Source: Vavraia culicis subsp. floridensis
Taxonomy: Eukaryota > Microsporidia > Pleistophoridae
Direction of reading: 5' to 3'
Length of the DNA: 31,579 nucleotides
Assembly: GCF_000192795.1 (NCBI RefSeq)
Contig: NW_007360661.1
Span: forward strand, 1-31,579
This document shows positions 9,687-17,914 of the stretch, one piece after another. Under the pieces are notes generated by a model. It did not search any database, had not been told where the DNA came from, and worked only from the letters and a program-made list of their open reading frames with translations. Both the position numbers and the translations under genes were made by a program. Every line of letters starts with the position of its first letter. Within the stretch, counting starts at the first letter, position 1.

Positions 9687-10211
9687 TCACTTACGTCCTA
9701 TGCCTTTGAGAGACTCTCTCCTGTAGTACTCCTCATTCTTGTCCATCACTTCCAGCACGATCTTCTCTTTCTCAGCAATAGTGCCCCCATCAACACTGCC
9801 ACCACCCTCCCTAGCAACAAACACCTGCTCATCCCTACCATCACACTTCCCCAAGCCAACTCGTCCATAGTAGTACGTAACACACCGCCCATCGCTCTCC
9901 AGCATGTACTTATCATCATCTACCACCACCATCCTAAACACGCTCTCAAGCTCATCATACGTGCACACCGCCACGTCCCGCTCCTCCCTATCCACACACA
10001 CCTTCATACCGCAGTAGAACACTTCGTAGTGGTTGTCCGATATCTTACGTAGCTGTGCGAATGTGCAGTACGTGTTCAGTGCCTGCTGGAAGGCCTTGCT
10101 TAGGGGCAGTACGGACAGGTGGAGGGTGTCTATGCCCAGCACAAGACTGTCATTGTGCAGGAAGTGCAGTTCTATCAGTTTGGATGTTAGCAGGGAGATG
10201 AATAGGAACAT
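9687..10211 (-). CDS. Secreted ricin-B-like protein
   Basis: A 174-residue protein and the clearest family member. MFLFISLLTSKLIE is the signal peptide. Two repeats are visible. Repeat one has V-C72, V-A-V-C83 and VFRMV. Repeat two has GRC110-V, R-V-G-L, KC123-DG and EQVFVA, which follows the ricin-B consensus (CL, V-L, C-G, Q-x-W) almost position by position, with F for W. A short charged C-terminal tail follows, so this member lacks the long low-complexity extension of its relatives. TATAAA lies 25 nt upstream of the ATG at 10211, and CCCC lies six nucleotides upstream, so both promoter elements are present. It shares the minus strand with the NAD kinase, 318 bp downstream of the latter's stop. 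Confidence 0.74.
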   Translation of the reverse strand: MFLFISLLTSKLIELHFLHNDSLVLGIDTLHLSVLPLSKAFQQALNTYCTFAQLRKISDNHYEVFYCGMKVCVDREERDVAVCTYDELESVFRMVVVDDDKYMLESDGRCVTYYYGRVGLGKCDGRDEQVFVAREGGGSVDGGTIAEKEKIVLEVMDKNEEYYRRESLKGIGRK

Positions 10212-10230
10212 GAGGAGGGGTGGTGAAGGG

Positions 10231-10236
10231 TTTATA
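10231..10236 (-). promoter_or_regulatory. TATA box of the 174-residue ricin-B-like gene
   Basis: TATAAA on the minus strand, 25 nt upstream of the ATG at 10211; CCCC follows at 10217-10220. Confidence 0.6.
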
Positions 10237-10409
10237 ATTGTTTATGTGAAACTGTGTTAGTGGTGATTTGATTAGGTGTTGAGTAGAGGAGGGGTATTTA
10301 TGGGCGATAGGTACGTTTATGAGATGGGTGGTAGTTATGGGGTAGGGGGGTATTTATGGGATGGGTGTTTTTAAGGGTGTGATTTACGAGGGTGTGATTC
10401 ACAGGGACA

Positions 10410-10458
10410 CGCTTACGAATTAACAACGCTTACGAATTAACAACGCTTACGAATTAAA
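10410..10458. repeat. 17-bp direct repeat, three copies
   Basis: CGCTTACGAATTAACAA starts at 10410, 10427 and 10444, just after the NAD kinase stop codon on the minus strand. G-rich short repeats precede it (10260-10400). No coding sense. Confidence 0.88.
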
Positions 10459-10529
10459 ACGTTCATGCCAAAGAATGGTGCCCGTGCTGACCATCAATAA
10501 CAACCCTGCGATAGAACACCCCCATCGTA

Positions 10530-11825
10530 TCACCGCTGCTCATAACCGCCATACAACCGGTCAATCACCCATCTATCACCAATCCTACCACGCTCACAGT
10601 ACGCCATCCTTACCATAGCTCCACCCCTAACAACAAACTCATCCCCACTGATCCACCGCACACCATCAATCACCCCCATCCCATTCGTGCTCAGCACCTT
10701 CACCCGTACCGTTCTATCCACACCAACCACCAAGGCATTTTCTCCGTGCTCAGGGTTGATGAAATTTATGACGTGGCACTGCACAAGCGCGACAGGTCCT
10801 TTCGCTGATTTGTTGTATGCGGATGAGCCGGTCTGTGTGCTTATCAGGACTGAATCGCATCTCACGGTTATTTTGAACGTGTTGTGGCTATGCGCATAAA
10901 TGCTGTTCAAATCGGTGCCGGCAGAACGGTTGGTCGTGCCAGGGCTGCCAACCGTATCGGCATCCCTGAGCGCACCGCACCCCTCATCGTAAACATGCAC
11001 CTCAAAAATGTTCAATCGACCGGGATATCCCCTTCCAATGACCAGCTCGTTCACAAAGTACCCCTTCCCCACCACCTTGCTCAACCTGCGCATTACAAAT
11101 TTAAAACTGCCAAATTCTTTTTTAAGATCATCCCTTGCCAGCAGGCATAAATGACCGGCATGTCCGTAGTTGAACACGTAGAACGTTAGCGGCTGATCTG
11201 TGCTGTCGGACAGCACGTTCTGATCGTTTGGCCTGTACTTGTGTGTGCGGTTCTGTTGGTGTGATGGGCAATGTTTGTGGCTGTTTGTGCGGGGTGCTTC
11301 CTTTTCGTTGGTTTGTGCTGGGCATGTGCGGTTTTTTATGCTTTCTGTTTTTGTGGCGGTACCGCTATTGATAAGGGCACTGTTTGGCACGGTTTTACCA
11401 TTTTGATTTTTCTTACTTTCATCCTCCCCACTTTCATCCTCTCCACTTTCATCCTCCCCACTTCCACCCTCTCCATTTTCATCCTCTCCACTTCCACCCT
11501 CTCCATTTTCATCCTCTCCATTTTCACCCTCTCCACTTCCACCCTCTCCACTTCCACCCTCCCTACCTATAACGCCATCCATCCGCACCTCTCCATCGCT
11601 CTCAAATTCAAAACCACCAAACATCCTCTCATACACCCATTCAATCTCATCAATTGCCTTTCCACAGCTCAGCAACGCTCCACACGCACTAAGAAACGTA
11701 CCATCACCACCCAGCACAATAACATTCGGTGCTCCGCTTTTCACCTCATACCTCGTTGTCAGGTATGCACGTGCTGACTGGATGGCCGGCGATGGCACGG
11801 ATGGTAAAAAGATTTGGAAATGCAT
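10530..11825 (-). CDS. NAD kinase with large low-complexity insert
   Basis: A 431-residue protein that phosphorylates NAD to NADP using ATP, a cytosolic step supplying NADPH metabolism. Family motifs seen: VLGGDGTFL at 37-45 (ATP/NAD-binding GGDG), FNYGHAGHLCLL at 218-229 (usual N-x-G-x-x-GFL), NELVIGRG at 259-266 and STQTGSSAYNKSAKGP at 329-344 (usual STPTGSTAY). The canonical GDG before the last motif is CDS here, so the enzyme is divergent. Between the first two motifs sits an insert of about 140 residues (73-215), including Gly/Glu/Asp/Ser/Asn repeats at 89-137 encoded by a 15-bp tandem repeat. The start at 11825 is chosen because CCCC lies seven nucleotides upstream (AACCCCAAAAAAATG) and longer readings begin with TTG. 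Activity is likely but untested because of the motif changes and the insert. Confidence 0.88.
   Translation of the reverse strand: MHFQIFLPSVPSPAIQSARAYLTTRYEVKSGAPNVIVLGGDGTFLSACGALLSCGKAIDEIEWVYERMFGGFEFESDGEVRMDGVIGREGGSGEGGSGEGENGEDENGEGGSGEDENGEGGSGEDESGEDESGEDESKKNQNGKTVPNSALINSGTATKTESIKNRTCPAQTNEKEAPRTNSHKHCPSHQQNRTHKYRPNDQNVLSDSTDQPLTFYVFNYGHAGHLCLLARDDLKKEFGSFKFVMRRLSKVVGKGYFVNELVIGRGYPGRLNIFEVHVYDEGCGALRDADTVGSPGTTNRSAGTDLNSIYAHSHNTFKITVRCDSVLISTQTGSSAYNKSAKGPVALVQCHVINFINPEHGENALVVGVDRTVRVKVLSTNGMGVIDGVRWISGDEFVVRGGAMVRMAYCERGRIGDRWVIDRLYGGYEQR
11413..11570 (-). repeat. 15-bp tandem repeat within NAD kinase
   Basis: Degenerate 15-bp units (plus-strand form like CTTTCATCCTCCCCA / CTTCCACCCTCTCCA), coding on the minus strand for GEDEN, GEGGS and GEDES pentapeptides. 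The frame is kept because the period is divisible by three. Confidence 0.9.
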
Positions 11826-12770
11826 TTTTTTGGGGTTGCGCAATTCGTGTGATAGGATGGATGATGGTTTGTTATTATGCGCATAATGCAATAAGAGTTA
11901 TTGTACAGTATAAATAGGTGGAGGTGCCATGATGCGTTGTATTTGCGTGTTTGGAGCTGTGCAGTGCATAATACAGGACATGAACGGGAAGAATTACAAT
12001 TTAGGAAAACGTAGTGGAGGGGAGAACGAGAAAGAAATTGTGGCGTACCACGAATAGAAGACACCAAGGATGTGATCCGCTGTTTGTTCAAGACTGCTAG
12101 ATGTGCCTGCCACGTGAAATACGCTTTTCATCACCTGCCATAGCGGTTCTCAAATGAGCACTTTTTCCACGGAATGTAAAGTGCTGTTATCGTTCACGCG
12201 CGGTAAGAAATGTGGTGAGGACTGGCTTAGATTCACCAGAACGGCAGCAGAGCGGACAGGCCGACTCGTTCACAATGGCATTGATTTTGAACCTGCTCTG
12301 ACAAGCGAATTTGTGCAAAAGTGACCGGGTCGTGGCAGAAAGTTGCGCCCAAGAACTGAGATGTACCAGCTCTACCCGTTAAACATTCTTGGCGAGCGCA
12401 CTATCCCAAGATGGTACATGGGGCGACTCTTGGGCGGTTTCGTGCCACTGATGCGACCAAACGGCGAGCGCAAATTTACACGATAAACAGACCTTCTGGC
12501 CGTGCGCACCCCGAACTGACGGTTTCTGCGGATGTGAGTTGTGCCAGCAAAAGAGTGTGGCATGAAAAGTTGTTTATCGGTGCGTACCTACGGCACTGCA
12601 GGTGTTGAATGATTAGTTGATCAGAACGTACATTTTTGGTTATTAGCATGTAGTTGGCATGGACACTGCCGACAAGAACAGAACACGCCAATGGGACGAG
12701 CAGGGGGGTATGCACGTGGACCGTATGATGTGCAGCATGCGTGATCAGCCGTGGCTGCTGTGCCGGTGCA
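11826..12770. other. Divergent intergenic spacer
   Basis: About 950 bp between the NAD kinase start and the minisatellite. GC is moderately high. A direct repeat of GGCGAGCGCA occurs near 12391 and 12462. No gene with a usable start signal is seen. Confidence 0.4.
11832..11835 (-). promoter_or_regulatory. CCC-like start signal of NAD kinase
   Basis: CCCC on the minus strand, seven nucleotides before the ATG at 11825. It decides between this start and longer non-ATG readings. Confidence 0.6.
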
Positions 12771-13105
12771 CAGATGTTCATGACCATACACGGTTGTGCT
12801 GTTCTGGCCCGGTATGTGTGCCCTGCCCACCACAGTACTGTTCTGGTCTGGTGCACAGATGTTCATGACCATGCACGGTTGTGCTGTTCTGGCCCGGTAT
12901 GTGTGCTCTGCCCACCACAGTACTGTTCTGGTCTGGTGCACAGATGTTCATGACCATGCACGGTTGTGCTGTTCTGGCCCGGTATGTGTGCTCTGCCCAC
13001 CACAGTACTGTTCTGGTCTGGTGCACAGATGTTCATGACCATGCACGGTTGTGCTGTTCTGGCCCGGTATGTGTGCCCTGCCCACCACAGTACTGTTCTG
13101 GTCCG
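12771..13105. repeat. 85-bp minisatellite, about four copies
   Basis: An 85-bp unit beginning CAGATGTTCATGACCAT starts at 12771, 12856, 12941 and 13026, the last copy ending near 13105. Copies differ at only a few positions (for example CCATACA/CCATGCA and GCCCTG/GCTCTG). Because 85 is not divisible by three, the array keeps several frames open on both strands; the apparent ORFs are artefacts of the repeat. It ends about 90 bp before the TATA-like box of the next gene. Confidence 0.95.
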
Positions 13106-13195
13106 GTAAATCTCAGCATTCGTTTTAGCCCTGTGTCTGCCCCCTCCTATCACCGCGTTTTATCAAAAATGAAACGAAACGTTTCAGAACAAATC

Positions 13196-13203
13196 AATAA
13201 ATA
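13196..13203 (+). promoter_or_regulatory. TATA-like box of the NLS-bearing ricin-B-like gene
   Basis: AATAAATA, 29 nt upstream of the ATG at 13225; no C-run near the start. Confidence 0.5.
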
Positions 13204-13224
13204 CCGCTATGACAACACTGAAGG

Positions 13225-14508
13225 ATGTTACCGCTACTATTCCTTGCGCTCATAAGTGCTAAAGAGGCACCTGCAGAAAACACCAACGAACCCGAAAGCG
13301 CCTCTACATCCTCGCACGACTGGAAGTCTCTCTCATATGCCGTGCTGATCTCACCGTGGCTAAGAAAAGACCTATTCGTGAACACGGCAACGGCCCAACT
13401 GGAGGTAAAGAGCAACGATAACTCAGATCTCTACAAATTTCAGGCTGACGAGCCCGATGGTCGGGGAATGGGATTCCTGCTGATGAACAAAGCTGGCGAG
13501 TATTTCATAATCGATCCCAACATGACGGTAAAACTGGTGCAGGAAAAACCGCAGGACTTATGGCTGTTCGCCATGAAGAGAAGTGGCAGCATAGACGTAT
13601 CCTATGCTCGATTCGGTACAAAATGTTTGCTGTACACCAAGGATAACCAATTGACCGGCACAAACTGTGCCGATATCGGTGAGAATGTGGAGGAGGACGG
13701 GTTCATTGTCATAATAATGAATAGCTCGTTGAAGGAGGTATCGGATGAAATGAGGATTATAGACAGCCAGATTGCTACGGAAAAAAGTGAAAAGAATGTG
13801 GAGGAGCCTGAGGAGGAAAATAAAAGGGAGGAGCAGAAGAAGGAAGAGTTTGTAGGGATTAGGTTTGAAGATGGAATGCCCGAGAAGAAGAACGAGGGAG
13901 GCACTGGGAAGAGAGGAAGGGATGCTGAGGAGGAGGGCAAGGGGCCGGAGAGTAAGAGGGCAAAGAAAGAAAAGGAGGGGGACGAACCGAGGAAAGGCTC
14001 TCAGGGCAAGGGCGGTGAAGGTAAATCGAGGAAGAGACCTGCCTCTGATGATGATGAGGAGGAAGATGAGGGTAAAGGCAAAGAAAAGGGGCCAAAAAGA
14101 GGTGCGAAAAAGCCAAGAAAGGGTGCGAGTGACGAGGAAAAGGCATCACCCTCTGGCGATGAAGCAGCTCTGAAAAAGATGCTAGAAGATCTTCTGGCCA
14201 AGGTGGATAACGTTAAAGATGCGATGGAAAAGAGAGAAGGTTCGGGAAAGAGTGACAAGCAGCAGAGCGGAAAGTTGAAGCAACCACAACGAGGTAAGAT
14301 CAGAGCAAAGGGATCGGGCTTGAAACCGGGCAACAAAGACGATGAGGAAGATAAGCTGACAGGAGGAGGACTGTTTGGCAATGCATTGAACACGCTTGGC
14401 AATGTGGCAGACCTGGCGATCAATCCTACTAAAAAGGCGAAGATGGCGTTGAATGCGGCTGAAGCTTTGAAAGGTCTACTTGAACCGGAGACCAAGGAAA
14501 CAGAATAA
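13225..14508 (+). CDS. Secreted ricin-B-like protein with basic NLS-like tail
   Basis: A 427-residue protein. MLPLLFLALISAKEAPA is a signal peptide. Residues about 32-168 form a beta-rich domain, including KCLLYTKDNQLTGTNC (134-148) followed by FIVI, the Cys-pair pattern of the neighbouring ricin-B-like proteins. Residues 190-380 are charged low complexity with NLS-like clusters: GKRGRD (228-233), SKRAKKEK (243-250), KSRKRPASDDDEEE (267-280) and KRGAKKPRK (291-299). A helix at 313-335 begins EAALKKMLEDLLAKV, echoing the tail of the 2741-3883 protein. The end (383-420) is a hydrophobic/amphipathic segment. AATAAA overlaps the stop codon. A secreted protein carrying NLS-like clusters could act in the host nucleus; this is inference. 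It could instead be a spore-wall or polar-tube accessory protein. Confidence 0.75.
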   Translation: MLPLLFLALISAKEAPAENTNEPESASTSSHDWKSLSYAVLISPWLRKDLFVNTATAQLEVKSNDNSDLYKFQADEPDGRGMGFLLMNKAGEYFIIDPNMTVKLVQEKPQDLWLFAMKRSGSIDVSYARFGTKCLLYTKDNQLTGTNCADIGENVEEDGFIVIIMNSSLKEVSDEMRIIDSQIATEKSEKNVEEPEEENKREEQKKEEFVGIRFEDGMPEKKNEGGTGKRGRDAEEEGKGPESKRAKKEKEGDEPRKGSQGKGGEGKSRKRPASDDDEEEDEGKGKEKGPKRGAKKPRKGASDEEKASPSGDEAALKKMLEDLLAKVDNVKDAMEKREGSGKSDKQQSGKLKQPQRGKIRAKGSGLKPGNKDDEEDKLTGGGLFGNALNTLGNVADLAINPTKKAKMALNAAEALKGLLEPETKETE

Positions 14509-14509
14509 A
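14504..14509 (+). terminator. Poly(A) signal overlapping stop codon
   Basis: AATAAA whose TAA is the stop codon of the 13225-14508 gene. Confidence 0.6.
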
Positions 14510-15404
14510 TTATATTTGTTAATGTTAAGGCGGTTCGTTCCTGATGGTGCGAACGGATCACTCGTGAAGATCGAGCCATCGTTTAAGTGGGGTCTTTGAG
14601 CCATGCTGATGATTTGGTGCGAAGGCATTCGTGTGATGAGATGGAAGCAAACGCTGGTCATTGCACGCATTTCTGGGCGGAAGCGAATAAATTTACTGCT
14701 TGCACTGCGCTTGTGATCGGTTGTTGATTCTTGACGCTTTCTGATCCGTGTTGTACCCCTTAGCAGACCGTTTGTGCGGTCTAAGCCAAAACTGTTCTGC
14801 GTTTGAAGGCTTACCCGTTTGCTCACGCCAACACAACATTTCCTTATCCGTTTAGACCGCAAGAACAGTTTTTAGGTACGTGCACGGTTTTGAGGTGCTT
14901 GGCCTGTTAACAAGAACTGTGCTCGTTGTGGTTTGTCGGCAGGCAGAAGGGTTTAGGATAGGGCGCAGCACCTTTCGATAATGCGTACTGTGGTGGATGG
15001 CAAAGTGTTCGTCAGAGCAGCCTCGCTAACACAAACTACGGTGATTGTGCCATCGAGTCGCTGTTCAGAAATTGTTGTGAGCTGCCATCAGGCGAACCGT
15101 GATCAAATTTAGCGTTGCCGTGAGAACGAATCGCTTGCATCAACCTCAGCAAAGAGAGAGCGCGCGAACCACACCGCCAGATTTGGGCATTCTACCGCAG
15201 CAAAGGAACAATCGCTGTAACCAATCGTTTGTTCATCTCCTCATGCATCGAAAAAGCGATTTCCACGCCAGGGATAGTTACCGATGAGGACGTGCACCGT
15301 AGCACGGTCTTTCCTGTGGAGAACAGAACGACCGCACCGCAGCAGATCTGAGTGCACTTACGTGTCACCGCGCAGATCTTGAAAGCAGACTCTTACTCAA
15401 CAAT
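14510..15404. other. Convergent intergenic spacer with interlocking inverted repeats
   Basis: About 900 bp, not obviously coding on either strand. It contains two inverted-repeat pairs in interleaved order at 14775-14872, described separately. No RNA gene could be recognised. Confidence 0.45.
14775..14872. repeat. Interleaved inverted repeats (X-Y-X'-Y' order)
   Basis: X = TGCGGTCTAA (14775-14784) pairs with TTAGACCGCA (14852-14861). Y = AAAACTGTTCT (14788-14798) pairs with AGAACAGTTTT (14862-14872). The pairs interleave rather than nest, so the two hairpins are alternatives or form a pseudoknot-like topology. Confidence 0.85.
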
Positions 15405-15410
15405 TTTATT
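15405..15410 (-). terminator. Poly(A) signal at the stop codon of the RING gene
   Basis: AATAAA on the minus strand sharing one base with the TAA stop (GAGTAAATAAAA). Confidence 0.6.
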
Positions 15411-16132
15411 TACTCGATATCAAGGCCATCTGCAGGGTCTACGTCGGGCAGCAACGCTCTCCCGCAGCATGGGCAAGTTCTCTTCTCAAGCATCCATTTG
15501 TACAGGCACGTGAGCTGGAACCCGTGTCCGCACGGTGCATACACCAGGTCATAGTCCTCGAAGCAGATCGGACATTCGCTCGAATACCTCTTCGCTTTCT
15601 TGCCGCTTATCTCGTCACAGACCGCCACATCAAGCAGGTCGTACTTAAGAATGTTCAGTGCCCGTATTAACTCGTCCTCCTCGCTTTTTATTCTGCTCGT
15701 CTTCAACCGCTTCTCGAACAGTGCCTCCGCGCTCGTGAGCACAAGCTTCACGTCCGATGTCAGCCTCGTCGTCTTGATGTGCGAGTAGTTATCGCTTGTT
15801 CTCAGCTTGTACAGCATTCTGAACACAAGTACCATCTCGTCCAGGTATTTCTGGAACGAATTGCTGAGGACCGCATTGTCGTCTGCCTGGTTGTTCAGGA
15901 TCTGGTAGCGTATTTGGTAGTCGAGCAGCAGCTCGTTGTGCTTCTTCTTGCTACCGCTCAGCGCGTGCTGCTTGGTGACACTGACGTACTTATTGTTTCG
16001 GCGCGGGGGCACGAATATGGAGTGGAAGTCCTTGCGAATCTTGCTTATGTAATTTCGTGGCCTGTGCTCATCAAGAATGAACACGCGTTCTGTGAATATC
16101 ATGGTGATGAAAATGAATAGAATGTGATGCAT
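15410..16132 (-). CDS. Secreted RING-finger protein (candidate E3 ubiquitin ligase)
   Basis: A 240-residue protein. The start at 16132 is chosen over a longer frame because TATAAAAG lies 27 nt upstream and the new N-terminus MHHILFIFITMIFTERVFIL is a signal peptide. Residues 62-175 are helical and charged. Residues 187-223 form a RING: C187-x2-C190, C201-x-H203, C209, C220-x2-C223. The ligand expected at 206 is Gln instead of His/Cys. An acidic tail follows. RING domains recruit E2 enzymes for ubiquitin transfer; being secreted, it could act on host proteins, which is inference. The helical part resembles the protein at 17914-18657, and CGHGF recurs near the end of the protein at 28653-29819. 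AATAAA touches the stop codon. If the signal segment is an anchor, it could instead be an ER-membrane ligase. Confidence 0.82.
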   Translation of the reverse strand: MHHILFIFITMIFTERVFILDEHRPRNYISKIRKDFHSIFVPPRRNNKYVSVTKQHALSGSKKKHNELLLDYQIRYQILNNQADDNAVLSNSFQKYLDEMVLVFRMLYKLRTSDNYSHIKTTRLTSDVKLVLTSAEALFEKRLKTSRIKSEEDELIRALNILKYDLLDVAVCDEISGKKAKRYSSECPICFEDYDLVYAPCGHGFQLTCLYKWMLEKRTCPCCGRALLPDVDPADGLDIE

Positions 16133-16151
16133 GTCGTATCTCTTCCGCTTT

Positions 16152-16159
16152 CTTTTATA
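16152..16159 (-). promoter_or_regulatory. TATA box of the secreted RING gene
   Basis: TATAAAAG on the minus strand, 27 nt upstream of the ATG at 16132. It decides the start and yields a signal peptide. Confidence 0.7.
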
Positions 16160-16676
16160 GATTTTATGGCAATTTATCACATTCTAAGAATGGAAAGAAC
16201 GAAAATATCCTTTAAGGAAAAATAGGAAAGTAAATTAAAATTGCAATAAAGTGCTGAACGAGCGGTGTGATTGCATGTTATAATACGGCAGTGAACCGCA
16301 ATTTCTTATAAAACGGGGCAAATTGCTGTTTGCTGCTGGCATGTTCGGATCAATAAACGTAATATAGCAGACATGTGGACACGGGTGCTACGGAAGGGAA
16401 CGGTCAGGACCGGGCTCATTGCTCAGCACCACACGTTGCAAATCAAACGGTGTAAAAATAATATAGCGTGCACATGGCAGGGCAGCACACTGTGGAAGGC
16501 ATCATACCTACGCTTCAGTACCTGCTATCACTGCTCACATGCTGTTCCGTGCTAATTCATTTTTAATTTATCAATCGTTTTGTGCTGCGTTGAAAACGAA
16601 CAAATTTGGAATAAATGATGCAAAACGTGTGATTATCATTGAATTTGTTGTACAACGTGTTTTTTACGTTTTGGCA

Positions 16677-16757
16677 CGTGCAAAATGTGCAAGCAGAAAT
16701 TGCGCACCGTACCGCTCTGTTCGTGCAAAATGTGCAAGCAGAAATTGCGCACCGTAC
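16677..16757. repeat. 45-bp-period direct duplication
   Basis: A 36-bp sequence starting CGTGCAAAATGTGCAAGCAG occurs at 16677 and again, identical, at 16722. Confidence 0.9.
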
Positions 16758-17554
16758 TCCACTCCAACACGTGCTCATATTTTGATCACCACTATTTCGT
16801 AAATTGTGATCAATCACTTCAATATTACCAAATGAAACGCTGTGCTTGCTTGCACTGAATTGTGCACGATATGGTCAAACAAGCAGCTCCTCCCATCCCA
16901 TAGACCGGCAGCACCGAACGTATTTTGGCCTGCAAAACACCGGACACGTCCGTGTTTGCATCCGCATGGCTGATTGTCTTCTTTGCAACCAAAATCATTT
17001 TATGTCTCTCTTACGATCAAATCCAGTGATATCCTCTTTTGTTACCGTTTGAGAGTGAAATTGATTTTTAATCAATAAAATTTTTTGGGCAGTTTTAGAG
17101 CTTAAACACGGTTCGGTACCGGTTCAGAAAGAAATGGTGCAAATGTTTGTGTTCGTCTGCGGGCAGCAATTAGGAGAGGTGGCAAGATGGCATGGTAACA
17201 TGCTCCAGCGTGGAGTACAAATCGAGAGCTTCTATCCTACGCCTACAAAGGAGGACGAACTGTTAGGTCGTGTGCACGCCTGTACAACCAGGTTTTTCAC
17301 TAAAAGTCGCTTATTCATCTCCTCATACACATCATCCAAAGAACACACTTTTTGGTCTGCTGTGCCCGATCGTGGCCACTAGCCTTGGTTTGGAGGAGAA
17401 ATTCGTGCGCAGGCCTGCATGGCAACACAAAGGTGTGCAGCAGTGGCCCCAGCACACAAGCTGAGCCTTCCACACATTCCTGAACACCTTTCTTGCCATT
17501 TGCAGCTCAGTGCAATTCGTGGGCAGTGTACGGCTAAGCGATGGGCATGTCCAT

Positions 17555-17740
17555 TCAAATGCTGTTCTGCATCACATTCCGTTGTTCATCTGCATTTGTA
17601 AAATGTTTCAATCTGGGATGATCAAATCTCCGTTTTCTGAGCACATCACTGATCAAAAATATGGCACGAAGTAACTCCGCATCGGAAAGGACAGGCATGA
17701 GCTCAATGATTGAGTATGCGCTCCAATCTGCAAATATCAT
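17555..17740 (-). CDS. Candidate 61-residue protein with CCC start signal
   Basis: A 61-codon minus-strand frame starting MIFADWSAYSIIELMPVL and continuing with predicted amphipathic helices and a basic C-terminus. Support comes from CCCC about 11 nt upstream of the ATG (CATACCCCGTAATTACCATG), as at the housekeeping genes here, and from ordinary codon use. I recognise no homologue. It could be a small real gene, a decayed fragment, or chance. Confidence 0.3.
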   Translation of the reverse strand: MIFADWSAYSIIELMPVLSDAELLRAIFLISDVLRKRRFDHPRLKHFTNADEQRNVMQNSI

Positions 17741-17908
17741 GGTAATTACGGGGTATGCCAGGTATTGTCGTTGCCTTTGCACTTCCGCATTAGGAATTTA
17801 AACAGCTTTCCATTTTTAAGGCCTGTCACAGAACCATAAAAAGGTCTGCCCTGCAAGATGAGATTACCCCTTTGCGATAGCAATTGATGTTCTTACGAAG
17901 CAATACCT

Positions 17909-17914
17909 TTTATT
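17909..17914 (-). terminator. Poly(A) signal at the stop codon of the secreted helical gene
   Basis: AATAAA on the minus strand sharing one base with the TAA stop (TTCTAAATAAAAGG). Confidence 0.6.

Larger units (their letters stand above)
16133..17913. other. Intergenic spacer with a possible mini-gene
   Basis: About 1.8 kb. It contains a 45-bp direct duplication at 16677-16757 and a 61-codon candidate ORF at 17555-17740 (minus). Otherwise no supported gene is seen. Confidence 0.4.

Noticed and set aside
12372..12608. Possible gene in the GC-richer spacer
   Set aside because: Both strands have short frames only, with no C-run or TATA-like box and no motif.
12476..13153. Several overlapping ORFs on both strands with repeated peptides
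   Set aside because: All are translations of the 85-bp minisatellite; its period is not a multiple of three, so all frames recur.
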